DNA of 64,000 nucleotides. Source: Nocardiopsis trehalosi NBRC 14201 (GTDB lineage: Bacteria > Actinomycetota > Actinomycetes > Streptosporangiales > Streptosporangiaceae). Below are positions 32,127 through 40,328 of the stretch, piece after piece. Both the position numbers and the translations under genes were made by a program. Within the stretch, counting starts at the first letter, position 1, and each line of letters opens with the position of its first letter. The DNA lies in NCBI RefSeq assembly GCF_001552555.1, contig NZ_BCRK01000002.1:27505-91504 (forward strand), given 5' to 3'. Under the pieces are notes generated by a model. The model was given only the letters and a program-made list of their open reading frames with translations, searched no databases and had not been told where the DNA came from.

Positions 32127-33281
32127 TCAGCCCGCCCCGCGCAGGTCGGCGGTGAACGCGCGGATGTCGTCCACCAGCAGGTCCGGGGCCTGAAGCGAGG
32201 CGAAGTGCCCGCCCCGGTCGTACTCCGTCCACCGGACGACGTTGTTCGAGCGCTCCGCCACCGCGCGCAGGGTGATGTCACCCGGGAACACCGCGACCGC
32301 CGTCGGCACGTCCGTCCGCTCCCCGCCGTAGAACCCGTCGCCCGCCTCCTTGTACAGCCGGGCCGCCGACGCCGACGTGCGCGTCAGCCAGAAGATCGTC
32401 GCGTCCGTCAGGATCGCGTCGCGGTCGACCGGCACAAGGGCGCTCTTGGTGGGGTCGTAGTCGACGAACCACTCCAGGTTCCACGCCAGCATCCCCACCG
32501 GCGAGTCGGTGAGCGCGTACCCGATGGTGTGCGGCCGGGTGGAGTGCACCGTGGCGTAGCCCGACCGCTCCGCCCACTCCGCGTCCCACGCGGACATCCG
32601 TGCGATCTCCTCCTCGGTCAGCCCGGCGGTGGGGTCCTCGCTCTGCCAGTCGACCGCCATCACCAGCGCGTTCACGTGCACGCCCATGACGTGCTCGCGG
32701 TCGACCCGCCCCAGCTCCGGCGACAGCATCGACCCGAAGTCGCCGCCCTGCGCCACGTAGCGGTCGTAGCCGAGCCGGCGCATCAGCTCCGCCCACGCGC
32801 GGGCGATGCGCGACAGGTTCCACCCGCGCTCCCGGGTGGGGCCGGTGAACGCGAACCCGGGCACCGACGGCGCCACGACGTGGAATGCGGGCGCGCCCTC
32901 GGCGCCGTGCGCGCGCGGGTCGGTCAGCGGGCCGATGACGTCGAGGAAGTCGGCGACCGTGCTCGGCCAGCCGTGCGTCATGACCAGCGGGATCGCGTCG
33001 GGCTCGGGCGACCGGACGTGGAGGAAGTGGATGTCCTGCCCGTCGATCCCGGTGGTGAACTGCGGCAGCGCGTTCAGCCGCCGCTCCTGGGCGCGCCAGT
33101 CGAAATCGTGGCGCCAGTAGCGGACCAGGTCGCGCAGGTGGTCGGCGTCGACGCCGTAGTCCCACCCGGCCCCGGGCAGGTCGTCGGGCCACCAGGTGGC
33201 GTCCAGCCGCCGGTGCAGTTCATCGAGGTCGGCCTGCGGGATGTCGATACGGAAGGGATGGATGTCCTCGCTGTCGCTCAT
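32127..33281 (-). CDS. Epoxide hydrolase family protein (EHN plus alpha/beta-hydrolase domain)
   Basis: 384 residues. An N-terminal EHN domain (FRIDIPQADLDELHRRLDAT, WRHDFDWRAQERRLNAL) precedes an alpha/beta hydrolase core with oxyanion motif MTHGWPSTVADFLDV (HGWP), nucleophile segment YVAQGGDFGSMLS (Asp in GGDFG), a Tyr-rich cap, and EYDRGGHFASLQAP with the catalytic His. This is the microsomal/juvenile-hormone-type epoxide hydrolase layout. ATG 33281 is chosen (MSDSEDIHPF); an ATG at 33311 adds ten unremarkable residues. The substrate is unknown. It is convergent with the SMR operon. Confidence 0.9.
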   Translation of the reverse strand: MSDSEDIHPFRIDIPQADLDELHRRLDATWWPDDLPGAGWDYGVDADHLRDLVRYWRHDFDWRAQERRLNALPQFTTGIDGQDIHFLHVRSPEPDAIPLVMTHGWPSTVADFLDVIGPLTDPRAHGAEGAPAFHVVAPSVPGFAFTGPTRERGWNLSRIARAWAELMRRLGYDRYVAQGGDFGSMLSPELGRVDREHVMGVHVNALVMAVDWQSEDPTAGLTEEEIARMSAWDAEWAERSGYATVHSTRPHTIGYALTDSPVGMLAWNLEWFVDYDPTKSALVPVDRDAILTDATIFWLTRTSASAARLYKEAGDGFYGGERTDVPTAVAVFPGDITLRAVAERSNNVVRWTEYDRGGHFASLQAPDLLVDDIRAFTADLRGAG

Positions 33282-33553
33282 GTCCGGAACGGTAGGAGCC
33301 GTTGCGGCCACAGGGTGGCCGCAAGGGTCGCGGCCGGATGCCGTATCGGTGCGGGTGCGGGTGCGGGTGCGGGGGACGTGTGGACGGACATCCGTCGCCG
33401 CCCCTTCGGAGAGGGGTGGGGCGGTCCGACCTCACTCGTGCCGCTCGTCCCGCGCTCGCAGCAGGATGCGGTGCACCGCGTGCTACTGCGCTTCACGCGT
33501 GATGCCGCGGCCCGCGGGGCCCGGAAGAACGCCCGCGGGCCATTGAACGAGAG
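33282..33553. other. Intergenic region with GTGCGG microsatellite
   Basis: No gene is seen. About four tandem copies of GTGCGG lie at 33350-33376. It should contain the epoxide hydrolase promoter and the 3' end of the next minus-strand gene. Confidence 0.4.
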
Positions 33554-35095
33554 TCACGTCCACCTGTTGAGTCGGTAGGTCTCGCGCTTCCAGGTGAACG
33601 TTCCCCCGTCGCGCGGCCATCCTGAATCCGGGTCGTAGTGGTCGGCCGCGCACTGGGCCGCATCCTCGTAGAACGCGGCCGCCCCTCCCGGCTTGTTGTA
33701 CGGCGGATTGTTGTGCGGCTCGGGGCGGGGCTGGTACTCGGTGGCCGAGTCGGCCACCCCTTGGACACTGATGCCGAGACGCCGCGCCCCCTTCCTGATC
33801 TCCCAGTAGTCGAACGTGCGGCCGCCGGACTCGACTTGCCCGCGGATGTTGACGGGCCCCACGACCGCCCACTCAGTCGGGTCGATCGGATCGGGGGCCT
33901 GGAAGGAGCGGGCGATGTGGACGCCGGGCACGGTGACCTCCCAGCGCAGCACCTCGTCGTCGGGGACGGGCTTGCCGTTCTCCGCGCGCACCAGCGAGTA
34001 CACGTCGCGGCGCTCCCAGTCCGCGATCGCATACGCCTTCCCGTCGTTGGACGGATACGTGGTCTCATACGTCTCGGATTTGCTGTAGGACTCCTCCCAC
34101 TGCGTGGTCGTGGACACCGAAAGGCCGTAAGCCACGGTGCCACTGACGTTCACCCCGATGCCCTTGAAGGAGAACCCCGCCTCGGCCGTGACGGAGATGT
34201 TGAGATTATTTTCGATGGTCTGCGACGTCGACTTGGTGACCCCGTAGTCGTAGGTGACCGAATGCAACTGCTGGGAGAACCCGTCGTAGGTCGCGAATTT
34301 GGTGCGCTTCCACTGGGAATAGCGGCGCAGCATGTAGTACGGGCTGTTGCGCATCTTCCACGCCAGGTCGCGGTCGCCGTCCTTGACCACGGCCGCCGGC
34401 AGCGGCGTCTCACCGATGAACTTCAGGTCGGTCCGCTCCCACGGCTCGTCCAGCGAGGTCTGCTCCGGCGGCGCACCGTAGTCGGGGTGCTTGGGCGCTG
34501 TGCGCGGGCGCCGCACCGCGGGGGACGTGTACTTCTCCGGCTTGGGCCACAGATCCCACAGGAAAGGATTGTTCTCCTGCTTTGTCGAAAGCAATTCGAG
34601 TGTAGACGGGAAGGTGTCGTCCAGTCGGCCGGTCCAGTGAAGGTATTCGTAGGTGTCCCGGTGCTTGATGTAGAACGTCCCGACAGGCCCTTCCTCGAAC
34701 TTCCACTTGGGGAGTTCGGCGCCTTGCGTGTATGTCCTCATGACGGCGAGGGTGTTATCGCCGAACTTCATTCGGTCCAGGAAGGTCCCCTTGTCGGCGT
34801 CCCCGATCCACCACAGCGTCTTTTCGGGGTTGAGCGGGCTGATGTGAAAGAACCCGCCGCCTTTCTCCTTCTCCTGGAGTTCCATGGCGAAGGAGTTGAG
34901 CTGCGAGCGCCACCGGCCGGTGAAGATGTAGCCGGCGCCGTGACTTTCGATCCACAGGGCCGTGCCGAGGTACTGCTCGGAGTCGCCGGGTGTGCCGTAC
35001 AGAGCCAGTTGGGCTTGGAGGGCCCGTGCGGCCTCGGCGTTGTGGCCGTCGGAGCTGTCGGTGGACTGGGCGGGGACCGGCGTGGTCGTGTCCAT
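33554..35095 (-). CDS. Possible beta-pore-forming (aerolysin/ETX-MTX2-like) protein
   Basis: 513 residues, no signal peptide. Residues about 50-200 are a beta-rich region with Trp/Tyr (LGTALWIESHGAGYIFTGRW, LWWIGDADKG, FYIKHRDTYEYLHWTG) that could bind a ligand or glycan. Residues about 283-347 form a long Ser/Thr-rich stretch of alternating polarity (TIENNLNISVTAEAGFSFKG, LSVSTTTQWEESYSKSETYE), as in the insertion loop of aerolysin-type toxins. ATG 35095 follows GGAGG five bases upstream; the frame continues upstream without support. Local GC and codon bias are weaker than in flanking genes, suggesting transfer. The toxin call rests on composition and pattern, not on a proven match. Confidence 0.5.
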   Translation of the reverse strand: MDTTTPVPAQSTDSSDGHNAEAARALQAQLALYGTPGDSEQYLGTALWIESHGAGYIFTGRWRSQLNSFAMELQEKEKGGGFFHISPLNPEKTLWWIGDADKGTFLDRMKFGDNTLAVMRTYTQGAELPKWKFEEGPVGTFYIKHRDTYEYLHWTGRLDDTFPSTLELLSTKQENNPFLWDLWPKPEKYTSPAVRRPRTAPKHPDYGAPPEQTSLDEPWERTDLKFIGETPLPAAVVKDGDRDLAWKMRNSPYYMLRRYSQWKRTKFATYDGFSQQLHSVTYDYGVTKSTSQTIENNLNISVTAEAGFSFKGIGVNVSGTVAYGLSVSTTTQWEESYSKSETYETTYPSNDGKAYAIADWERRDVYSLVRAENGKPVPDDEVLRWEVTVPGVHIARSFQAPDPIDPTEWAVVGPVNIRGQVESGGRTFDYWEIRKGARRLGISVQGVADSATEYQPRPEPHNNPPYNKPGGAAAFYEDAAQCAADHYDPDSGWPRDGGTFTWKRETYRLNRWT

Positions 35096-35339
35096 GGCGT
35101 CCTCCAGGGTCTGGTCGTCGGGTGCCGAGGGCAGCGCCTGACCGGGCGAGAGGGCGGGCATGCGCGGTTGGCCCAGACCTGGACCGTTGTTGGAGTTGCG
35201 CAGGCGCGGACGCCTTTCGCGGCTCGTGAACCGGGTGGCCGTACCTGGTGCAGACGTACTGCGTGGACGCCAGGTGGTCGGCCCAGTTGTGGCCGAACGA
35301 CTTGGCCCACCGGGCGGAAGTGCCGCCGTAAGTCGTGCT

Positions 35340-35504
35340 TCACGCGTCGTCGGCAGACTGGTCCTCGATGAGGGCACCCGGCATCGGGGGAAGCGTGAGG
35401 TAGGTGCCGTGGCTGTTGCGGCGGAACTGGTCGGTGGTCGGCTCCACGATACGGGTCAATGGGTGAGCGCAAAGGCGGACCAGGGCCAACCCCGTGATGC
35501 GCAC
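35340..35504 (-). pseudogene. Short orphan frame, possible gene remnant
   Basis: From GTG 35504 the minus strand reads 54 residues (VRITGLALVRLCAHPLTRIV, then FRRNSHGTYLTLPPMPGALI) to TGA at 35340. In the same frame after the stop, about 40 more codons read as plausible protein (GGTSARWAKSFGHNWADHLA, then QYVCTRYGHPVHEP). This suggests a decayed gene between deoA and the toxin-like gene. Family unknown. Confidence 0.3.
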
Positions 35505-35626
35505 GCCGCGCGGCAGGGCCGGGGTCGTTGAGGCGGTGCCGCAATTGCCGGTGGTGCCGGCCCTCCGGCGGGACGGCCGCCGGGGGGGGGACCGGGGCGT
35601 GGGGCACGGGCCCGGGGCGGTGCGGG

Positions 35627-36898
35627 TCAGGCGATGCGGTCGATGATCAGGGGGAGGCGGTCGACCGGGGTGTCGATGGTGTAGCAGGTCGACAGCCCTT
35701 CGGCCGCGCGCGGGATGCGGTCGGGGTCGTCGGTGTGCAGGGTGAACAGCGGCTCGCCCTCGCGCACCTCCTCACCCGGCTTGGCGTGCAGGGTGACGCC
35801 CGCCCCCGGCGAGACCGGGTCCTCCTTGCGGGCGCGCCCCGCGCCGAGGCGCCACGCCGCGACCCCCACCGCGTGGGCGTCCAGGGTGGTCAGCGTGCCC
35901 GACGCCGGGGACGCGATCACGTGGCTTTCGGCGGCCTCGGGCAGCGGGGCGTCCGGGTCGCCCCCCTGGGCGTGGATCATCCGCCGCCAGGCGTCCATCG
36001 CCGTGCCGTCGCGCAGCGCGTCGGCCGGGTCCTTGGCGCCCTCCAGCCCCGCCGCCGCCAGCATCTCCCGGCCGAGGGTGACGGTCAGCTCCACGACGTC
36101 GTCCGGCCCGCCGCCCGCCAGCACCTCCAGCGCCTCCGCCACCTCCAGGGCGTTGCCCACCCGGTTGCCCAGCGGGGCGTCCATCGCGGTCAGCAGGGCG
36201 ACCGTGCGCACCCCGTTGTCGTTGCCGATGCCGACCATGGTGCGCGCCAGCTCGCGGGCGGAGCCGGCGTCCTTCATGAACGCCCCCGACCCCACCTTCA
36301 CGTCGAGGACGAGCGCGCCCGTCCCCTCGGCGAGCTTCTTGGACATGATGGAGCTGGCGATGAGCGGGATCGACTCGACCGTCCCGGTGACGTCGCGCAG
36401 CGCGTACAGCTTCCGGTCGGCCGGGGCGAGGCCGCTGCCCGCCGCGCACACCACCCCGCCCACGTCGGCGAGGATCTTGCGCATCTCGGCCGGGGAGAGT
36501 TCGGCCCGCCACCCCGGCACCGACTCCAGCTTGTCCAGGGTGCCGCCGGTGTGGCCGAGGCCGCGCCCGGAGAGCTGCGGCACGGCCGCCCCGCACGCGG
36601 CGACGGCCGGGGTGAGGGGGAGGGTGATCTTGTCGCCGACGCCGCCGGTGGAGTGTTTGTCGGTCGTGGGCCGGGGGAGGTCGGTGAAGTCGAGCCGGTC
36701 GCCCGAGCGCAGCATCGCGTCGGTCCAGCGGGCCACCTCGGCGCGGGTCATGCCGCGCCACAGGATCGCCATGTTGAGCGCCGCCATCTGCTCGTCGGCC
36801 ACCTCGCCACGGGTGTAGGCGTCGATGACCCAGTCGATCTGATCGGGGGTCAGCTCGCCGCCGTCGCGCTTGGTGACGATGATGTCGATGGCGTCCAT
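35627..36898 (-). CDS. deoA: Thymidine/pyrimidine-nucleoside phosphorylase
   Basis: 423 residues with the family motifs IIVTKRDGGELTPDQIDWVI, KHSTGGVGDKITLPL (phosphate loop), SGRGLGHTGGTLDKLES, LYALRDVTGTVESIPLIASS and VLDVKVGSGAFM. It phosphorolyses thymidine, deoxyuridine or uridine to base and (deoxy)ribose-1-phosphate. ATG 36898 has AAGGAG five bases upstream. In actinobacteria deoA normally follows cdd directly; here cdd is 7.6 kb upstream on the same strand with accessory genes between, so deoA needs its own promoter. Confidence 0.95.
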   Translation of the reverse strand: MDAIDIIVTKRDGGELTPDQIDWVIDAYTRGEVADEQMAALNMAILWRGMTRAEVARWTDAMLRSGDRLDFTDLPRPTTDKHSTGGVGDKITLPLTPAVAACGAAVPQLSGRGLGHTGGTLDKLESVPGWRAELSPAEMRKILADVGGVVCAAGSGLAPADRKLYALRDVTGTVESIPLIASSIMSKKLAEGTGALVLDVKVGSGAFMKDAGSARELARTMVGIGNDNGVRTVALLTAMDAPLGNRVGNALEVAEALEVLAGGGPDDVVELTVTLGREMLAAAGLEGAKDPADALRDGTAMDAWRRMIHAQGGDPDAPLPEAAESHVIASPASGTLTTLDAHAVGVAAWRLGAGRARKEDPVSPGAGVTLHAKPGEEVREGEPLFTLHTDDPDRIPRAAEGLSTCYTIDTPVDRLPLIIDRIA

Positions 36899-37212
36899 CC
36901 GGCTCCTTCGGCTCTCCCGGGCCACGGCGCGCGGATGCCACGGCGGCGGCGGGGTGCGGTGGGCGGTCTGCCCGGAAGGCCACCGTATGACATGAGAGGT
37001 CGCTTTTCACGGACCGTGCCCGCGGCCGGGGCGCCGCGGACGGGAGACCGCAGGCGGCGGGGCGGACGTGGCATTGCGGCGCGGGGGCGCCCCGGCGATC
37101 CTGGTGCCCCGGTGGACTGACGGCCCGGTGCCCTGGTGCCTCGATGGCCTCCGGCGCCGGACGAGCCGGCCCTCGGGGCGGGGGTGCGAGGGCGGTCAGG
37201 GCCCCGTCGTCC

Positions 37213-37241
37213 CGCGTGTTGAGCGAACGCTAGATGTCAGT
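37213..37241 (+). repeat. End-like repeat A, inverted relative to 40231-40260
   Basis: TGTTGAGCGAACG followed after five bases by ATGTCAGTGG. The reverse complement, with four or so changes, is found at 40231-40260. Together they bracket about 3 kb including the kinase gene. Confidence 0.55.
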
Positions 37242-37257
37242 GGAAACGAACGTTGGC

Positions 37258-37286
37258 GTCAGTGGCGGCGAACGGAAGATGTCAGC
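37258..37286 (+). repeat. Direct repeat B, copy 1
   Basis: 29-base segment beginning GTCAGTGGCGGCGAACGG and ending GATGTCAGC. Copy 2 is at 38352-38380 with one mismatch, 1094 bases downstream in the same orientation. Shares the GCGAACG...GATGTCAG core with repeat A. Confidence 0.7.
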
Positions 37287-37573
37287 GGTCTGCGGGATCG
37301 AGGGCGGGCGCGAGGCTGAACGCGACGTCGGGGTGCAGCTCCAGGGCCGCGCCGTCGCGGCTGCACACCGCGTAGCCCCGCTCGACCAGGCGCCGCGCGG
37401 GCTCGGCGGCGGCCGCGACCCGGCGCCCCTCCGCCTCCCGCCGGAGTCCTCGGTCCCTTCGAGGATGAGACGGCGAAGCGGCGCTTGTCCGGCGAACGCC
37501 GACATCGGCCCCTGCGGCCGACACCTGGTGCAGAGCGGGGCCGCTGACATCCGGCCGCAGACGCTCACCGTGG

Positions 37574-37617
37574 GAGTCGTCGGTCGGAGGCCAGCGGCGG
37601 ATCTGCGCCAGATGTCA
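37574..37617 (+). repeat. Inverted repeat C, copy 1
   Basis: 44 bases: GAGTCGTCGGTCG, a short variable part, CAGCGGCGGATCTGCGCCAG and ATGTCA. Its reverse complement occurs at 38036-38079 with three mismatches. The pair encloses a small membrane-protein gene, and this copy supplies that gene's stop codon. Confidence 0.8.
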
Positions 37618-37890
37618 GTGGGCCGGCGCCCGGCCAGCCCGGGTCACTGGTCCGGTGCCTCTTCCTCCTCGCGGTTCTGCTCCGAACCGGGGCCGGACCC
37701 GGGGCCTGGCCTTGGGTCCGACGAACGACAGCACCAGGAGGACCAGGGCGACCGGCGGCCCGAGATAGAGCAGGACGAAATGGATGGGCTGTTCGAAGAA
37801 GACCAATGGCCCCGGTCCCACCGTCTGACTGGCGACGAGCCAGATCGGGACCCAGTACAGGAGCGCGAAGCGTGCGTGTCTGCGCGTCAT
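37615..37890 (-). CDS. Small two-helix membrane protein, C-terminus probably truncated by repeat
   Basis: 91 residues from ATG 37890. Two hydrophobic segments (FALLYWVPIWLVAS and FVLLYLGPPVALVLLVLSFV) are followed by a basic tail. The reading frame ends as CAC-TGA inside inverted repeat C, in the same way the gene at 39877 ends inside repeat A's partner, so its original C-terminus may have been replaced. Function unknown. It lies alone between two inverted copies of repeat C. Confidence 0.6.
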   Translation of the reverse strand: MTRRHARFALLYWVPIWLVASQTVGPGPLVFFEQPIHFVLLYLGPPVALVLLVLSFVGPKARPRVRPRFGAEPRGGRGTGPVTRAGRAPAH

Positions 37891-38035
37891 GGCCGTCACC
37901 GTAGAGCCTCCGGCCCCGCCGCGCGCGATGATTGGCCGTACACGACCGCCCGCGCCCCAGCTCGCGGCCTCGGCCACCCCGCCGCCAACCGGACGTGCGG
38001 CTGGGTCGAATTCGAGGCACTCGCGCCGATTTCAA

Positions 38036-38079
38036 TGACATCTGGCGCAGATCCGCCGCTGACGTTCGACCGACGACTC
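38036..38079 (-). repeat. Inverted repeat C, copy 2
   Basis: Starts TGACATCTGGCGCAGATCCG on the plus strand and ends GACGACTC. It is the reverse complement of 37574-37617 with three mismatches over 44 bases. Confidence 0.8.
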
Positions 38080-38351
38080 TCAGGGTGCGAAGGGGCGCCG
38101 CAGGGCGGGCGCCGGGCTGACCCCGCTGATAAGCGCGTTCACCGGAAGCCAGGACCAGGGCCAGCGGGGCGTTCCGGGCCGAGCGGCTAGACCACTCCGC
38201 GCGGTCGGATTGGCCTACCTCCTGACCTGCGGAAACTTCACGGCAGGCGCCGACCGGGACGGCGGGCGTGAGCGCACACCCCGGTCACGGACGGTTGCTG
38301 ACATCTCGTGACCGATTCACTGACATTCCCGTGACCGTCAACACGTTGCCT

Positions 38352-38380
38352 GTCGGTGGCGGCGAACGGAAGATGTCAGC
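38352..38380 (+). repeat. Direct repeat B, copy 2
   Basis: Matches 37258-37286 except for one base; reads GTCGGTGGCGGCGAACGG and ends GATGTCAGC. It lies 60 bases before the kinase start. Confidence 0.7.
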
Positions 38381-38439
38381 CTTCACCGCTACCTCGCGGA
38401 GGTAGGCTCCGCAGTCATGCCAACAGGGGAGGCGTAGCA

Positions 38440-39714
38440 GTGAGAGACCAACTTCTCGGGGGCCGCTACCGGTTGGTGCGAGAGCTCGGCGAGGGTGGCA
38501 TGGGGCAGGTATGGGAGGCGCAGGACGAGACGCTGGAGCGTCCCGTCGCCGTCAAGCTGATCTCCCAGCTCGCCGGTGGCGGAAGCCACGGCGACGAGGC
38601 GCGCGCCAGGTTCCTGCGCGAGGCACGGATCACCGCTCGACTACAGCACCCCAACAACGTGACCATCCACGACCTCGGTGAGACCGGCACGGGGAATGAC
38701 CGTGTCCCCTTCCTGGTGATGGAGATGGTCCGCGGCGAGGGCCTGGACGTGGTGTTGAGCCGCGGTGCCGTCGCTCTGCGGGACGTGGCCCGGTGGGGCA
38801 TACAGATTTGTGAGGCGCTCGCCGACGCGCACAAAGCCGGGGTCATGCACCGGGACATCAAGCCGTCCAACGTCTTCGTCACCCCCTCCGGCGTCGTAAA
38901 GGTCCTCGATTTCGGCATTGCGAAGGCAGCCGATTCCATCGCGACCCGGGTCACCAGGACGGGCTTCATCGTGGGCACACCCGCGTACATGGCCCCTGAA
39001 CAGGCACGCGGCTACCCAGAACCCAACAGCGACTTGTACGCCCTGGGCTGCCTTCTCTTCGAGCTGATCACAGGCCGACTGCCGTTCCAGGCCCCCGATA
39101 CCATGGGCTACCTCACCGCGCACTCCACCCAGCAGCCGCCCGCGCCCAGCTCGGTGGCCGAGGGTGTCCCGCCCGACTGGGACGATCTCGTGCTGACCCT
39201 GCTCGACAAGGACCCCGCCCGGCGGTACCCGGATGCCGCCGCCCTTGCGCAGGCGCTGCGGCAACTCGACAGTGGTCCGCTGGGCCCGTTCCACATCTGG
39301 ACGTTCGCCAACAGGAGCCTGGACGTCTGGGGCGTCAGCACCGCGGACCATACGCGGATCGTCCAGCACAGTTGCCACGGCGGGCCCAACCAGCAGTTCA
39401 CCTTTCACCCAACAGGTGACGGGTTGTACGAGATCAGGACGTTCGCCGGCAAGTGCCTGGACGTCCAGGGTGTCAGAACCGATGACTTCGCGCCGATCGT
39501 TCAGTACAGCCGCCACGGTGGTCCGAACCAGCGGTTCTCCCTTCACCCGGTCGGCCAGGGCCTGTTCGAGATCGGGACGTTCGCCGGCAAGCGGCTGGAC
39601 GTCCATGAGATCCGCACCGACGACCATGCGCCGATCGTTCAATACACCCGTCACGGCGGCCCGAACCAGCTTTTCCGCCTTGTGCTGGTTGGCTCGGAGA
39701 ACCTGCCTGAGTAG
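38440..39714 (+). CDS. Serine/threonine protein kinase fused to a beta-trefoil (ricin-type) domain
   Basis: 424 residues. The kinase domain (about 8-270) has GEGGMGQVWEA, Lys39 (VAVKLIS), MHRDIKPSNV (Asp139), DFG at 157-159, GTPAYMAPEQA and a normal C-lobe, so it should be active. Residues about 284-418 are three repeats of roughly 43 residues (IWTFANRSLDVWGV...QQF, IRTFAGKCLDVQGV...QRF, IGTFAGKRLDVHEI...QLF), a ricin/AbfB-like beta-trefoil. Unlike most actinobacterial PknB-type kinases there is no transmembrane helix between the domains, so ligand sensing would be cytoplasmic. GTG 38440 follows GGGGAGG. It lies in the insert splitting deoA from cdd. Confidence 0.9.
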   Translation: MRDQLLGGRYRLVRELGEGGMGQVWEAQDETLERPVAVKLISQLAGGGSHGDEARARFLREARITARLQHPNNVTIHDLGETGTGNDRVPFLVMEMVRGEGLDVVLSRGAVALRDVARWGIQICEALADAHKAGVMHRDIKPSNVFVTPSGVVKVLDFGIAKAADSIATRVTRTGFIVGTPAYMAPEQARGYPEPNSDLYALGCLLFELITGRLPFQAPDTMGYLTAHSTQQPPAPSSVAEGVPPDWDDLVLTLLDKDPARRYPDAAALAQALRQLDSGPLGPFHIWTFANRSLDVWGVSTADHTRIVQHSCHGGPNQQFTFHPTGDGLYEIRTFAGKCLDVQGVRTDDFAPIVQYSRHGGPNQRFSLHPVGQGLFEIGTFAGKRLDVHEIRTDDHAPIVQYTRHGGPNQLFRLVLVGSENLPE

Positions 39715-39876
39715 CAGTGTTGGGGCGGGGCATGGAGAACGCGGCCTGCCCACGCTGCTACACCCCGTCTTCGGTGAGGTGTGAGGGGCCTGGTGTAGCT
39801 ACTCACCGGCCACGTGTGCAGCGGACTCCAGTCATCCGTGCAGACGACTTCGGAAACTGACAACTAGCCTCGGCCC

Positions 39877-40236
39877 ATGGCGATGACGAAGGAAGGACGT
39901 TCCGCGCTGGCCCGCGTCCGGGGCGTCGTGCGGGCCGGCGGCGCGGTCCTGGGTCCCGAGGGGCTCGACATGTGGCGGCCCAAGGGGTGCGAGGAGTACA
40001 TGGCCGGGGCCGAGGAGATCAGCGCGGCCCTGGCGTGCTCGGCGTCGCCCACAGCGTCGTCATCGCGCGGCGCCCCTCCCACCGCTCCTCCCGGACCCCC
40101 GGCGGTGGGGTGGCTGGTCCGGGTGGAGTGGGCGCACCTGCCCGTTCTGCGCGAGCGGATGCCGACCGCGCTCGATCCCCTCATCGAGGCCGTGGGCGGC
40201 AGCGGCGCTCCGGCGACGAGCGGATCGCCCCACTGA
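39877..40236 (+). CDS. Small hypothetical protein ending in a repeat
   Basis: 119 codons from ATG 39877. The first 52 residues (SALARVRGVVRAGGAVLGPE, LDMWRPKGCEEYMAGAEE) look genuine. Residues 53-78 are a Ser/Pro-rich run that may reflect a frameshift, then VGWLVRVEWAHLPVLRERMP. The stop codon is the TGA of CAC-TGA-CAT at the start of an end-like repeat, so the native C-terminus may be lost. Function unknown. Confidence 0.45.
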   Translation: MAMTKEGRSALARVRGVVRAGGAVLGPEGLDMWRPKGCEEYMAGAEEISAALACSASPTASSSRGAPPTAPPGPPAVGWLVRVEWAHLPVLRERMPTALDPLIEAVGGSGAPATSGSPH

Positions 40237-40260
40237 CATTTTTCGTTCGCTCAACACCGC
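40231..40260 (-). repeat. End-like repeat A, inverted copy
   Basis: Plus strand reads CCACTGACAT then TTTTCGTTCGCTCAACACC; this is the reverse complement of 37213-37241 with a few changes. It overlaps the end of the preceding gene and provides its stop codon. Confidence 0.55.
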
Positions 40261-40328
40261 GCTCTCCTCCTGGCGCCCGGTGGGGCGTCGATGGCAGGAT
40301 GGCGGCATGAATCAGCGACGAAAGGCCC

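Larger units (their letters stand above)
36899..37614. other. Repeat-rich region without intact genes upstream of deoA
   Basis: About 715 bases. It contains TGTTGAGCGAACG followed by ATGTCAGTGG (37218-37241) and GGCGGCGAACGGAAGATGTC (37264-37283), which recur downstream. A minus-strand frame at 37282-37524 ends with protein-like sequence (RRLVERGYAVCSRDGAALEL, then PDVAFSLAPALDPADR), perhaps the tail of a truncated gene. The deoA promoter should lie near 36899-37000. Confidence 0.45.
37891..38439. other. Repeat-bearing region upstream of kinase gene
   Basis: About 550 bases without a credible gene. It carries inverted repeat C copy 2 (38036-38079), several TGACAT/TGTCAG hexamers (38300, 38322) and direct repeat B copy 2 (38352-38380). 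The kinase promoter should lie near its end. Confidence 0.4.

Noticed and set aside
37234..38190. 318-codon plus-strand frame in the repeat region
   Set aside because: It runs through repeats A, B and C and overlaps a better minus-strand membrane protein; no folded-protein pattern.
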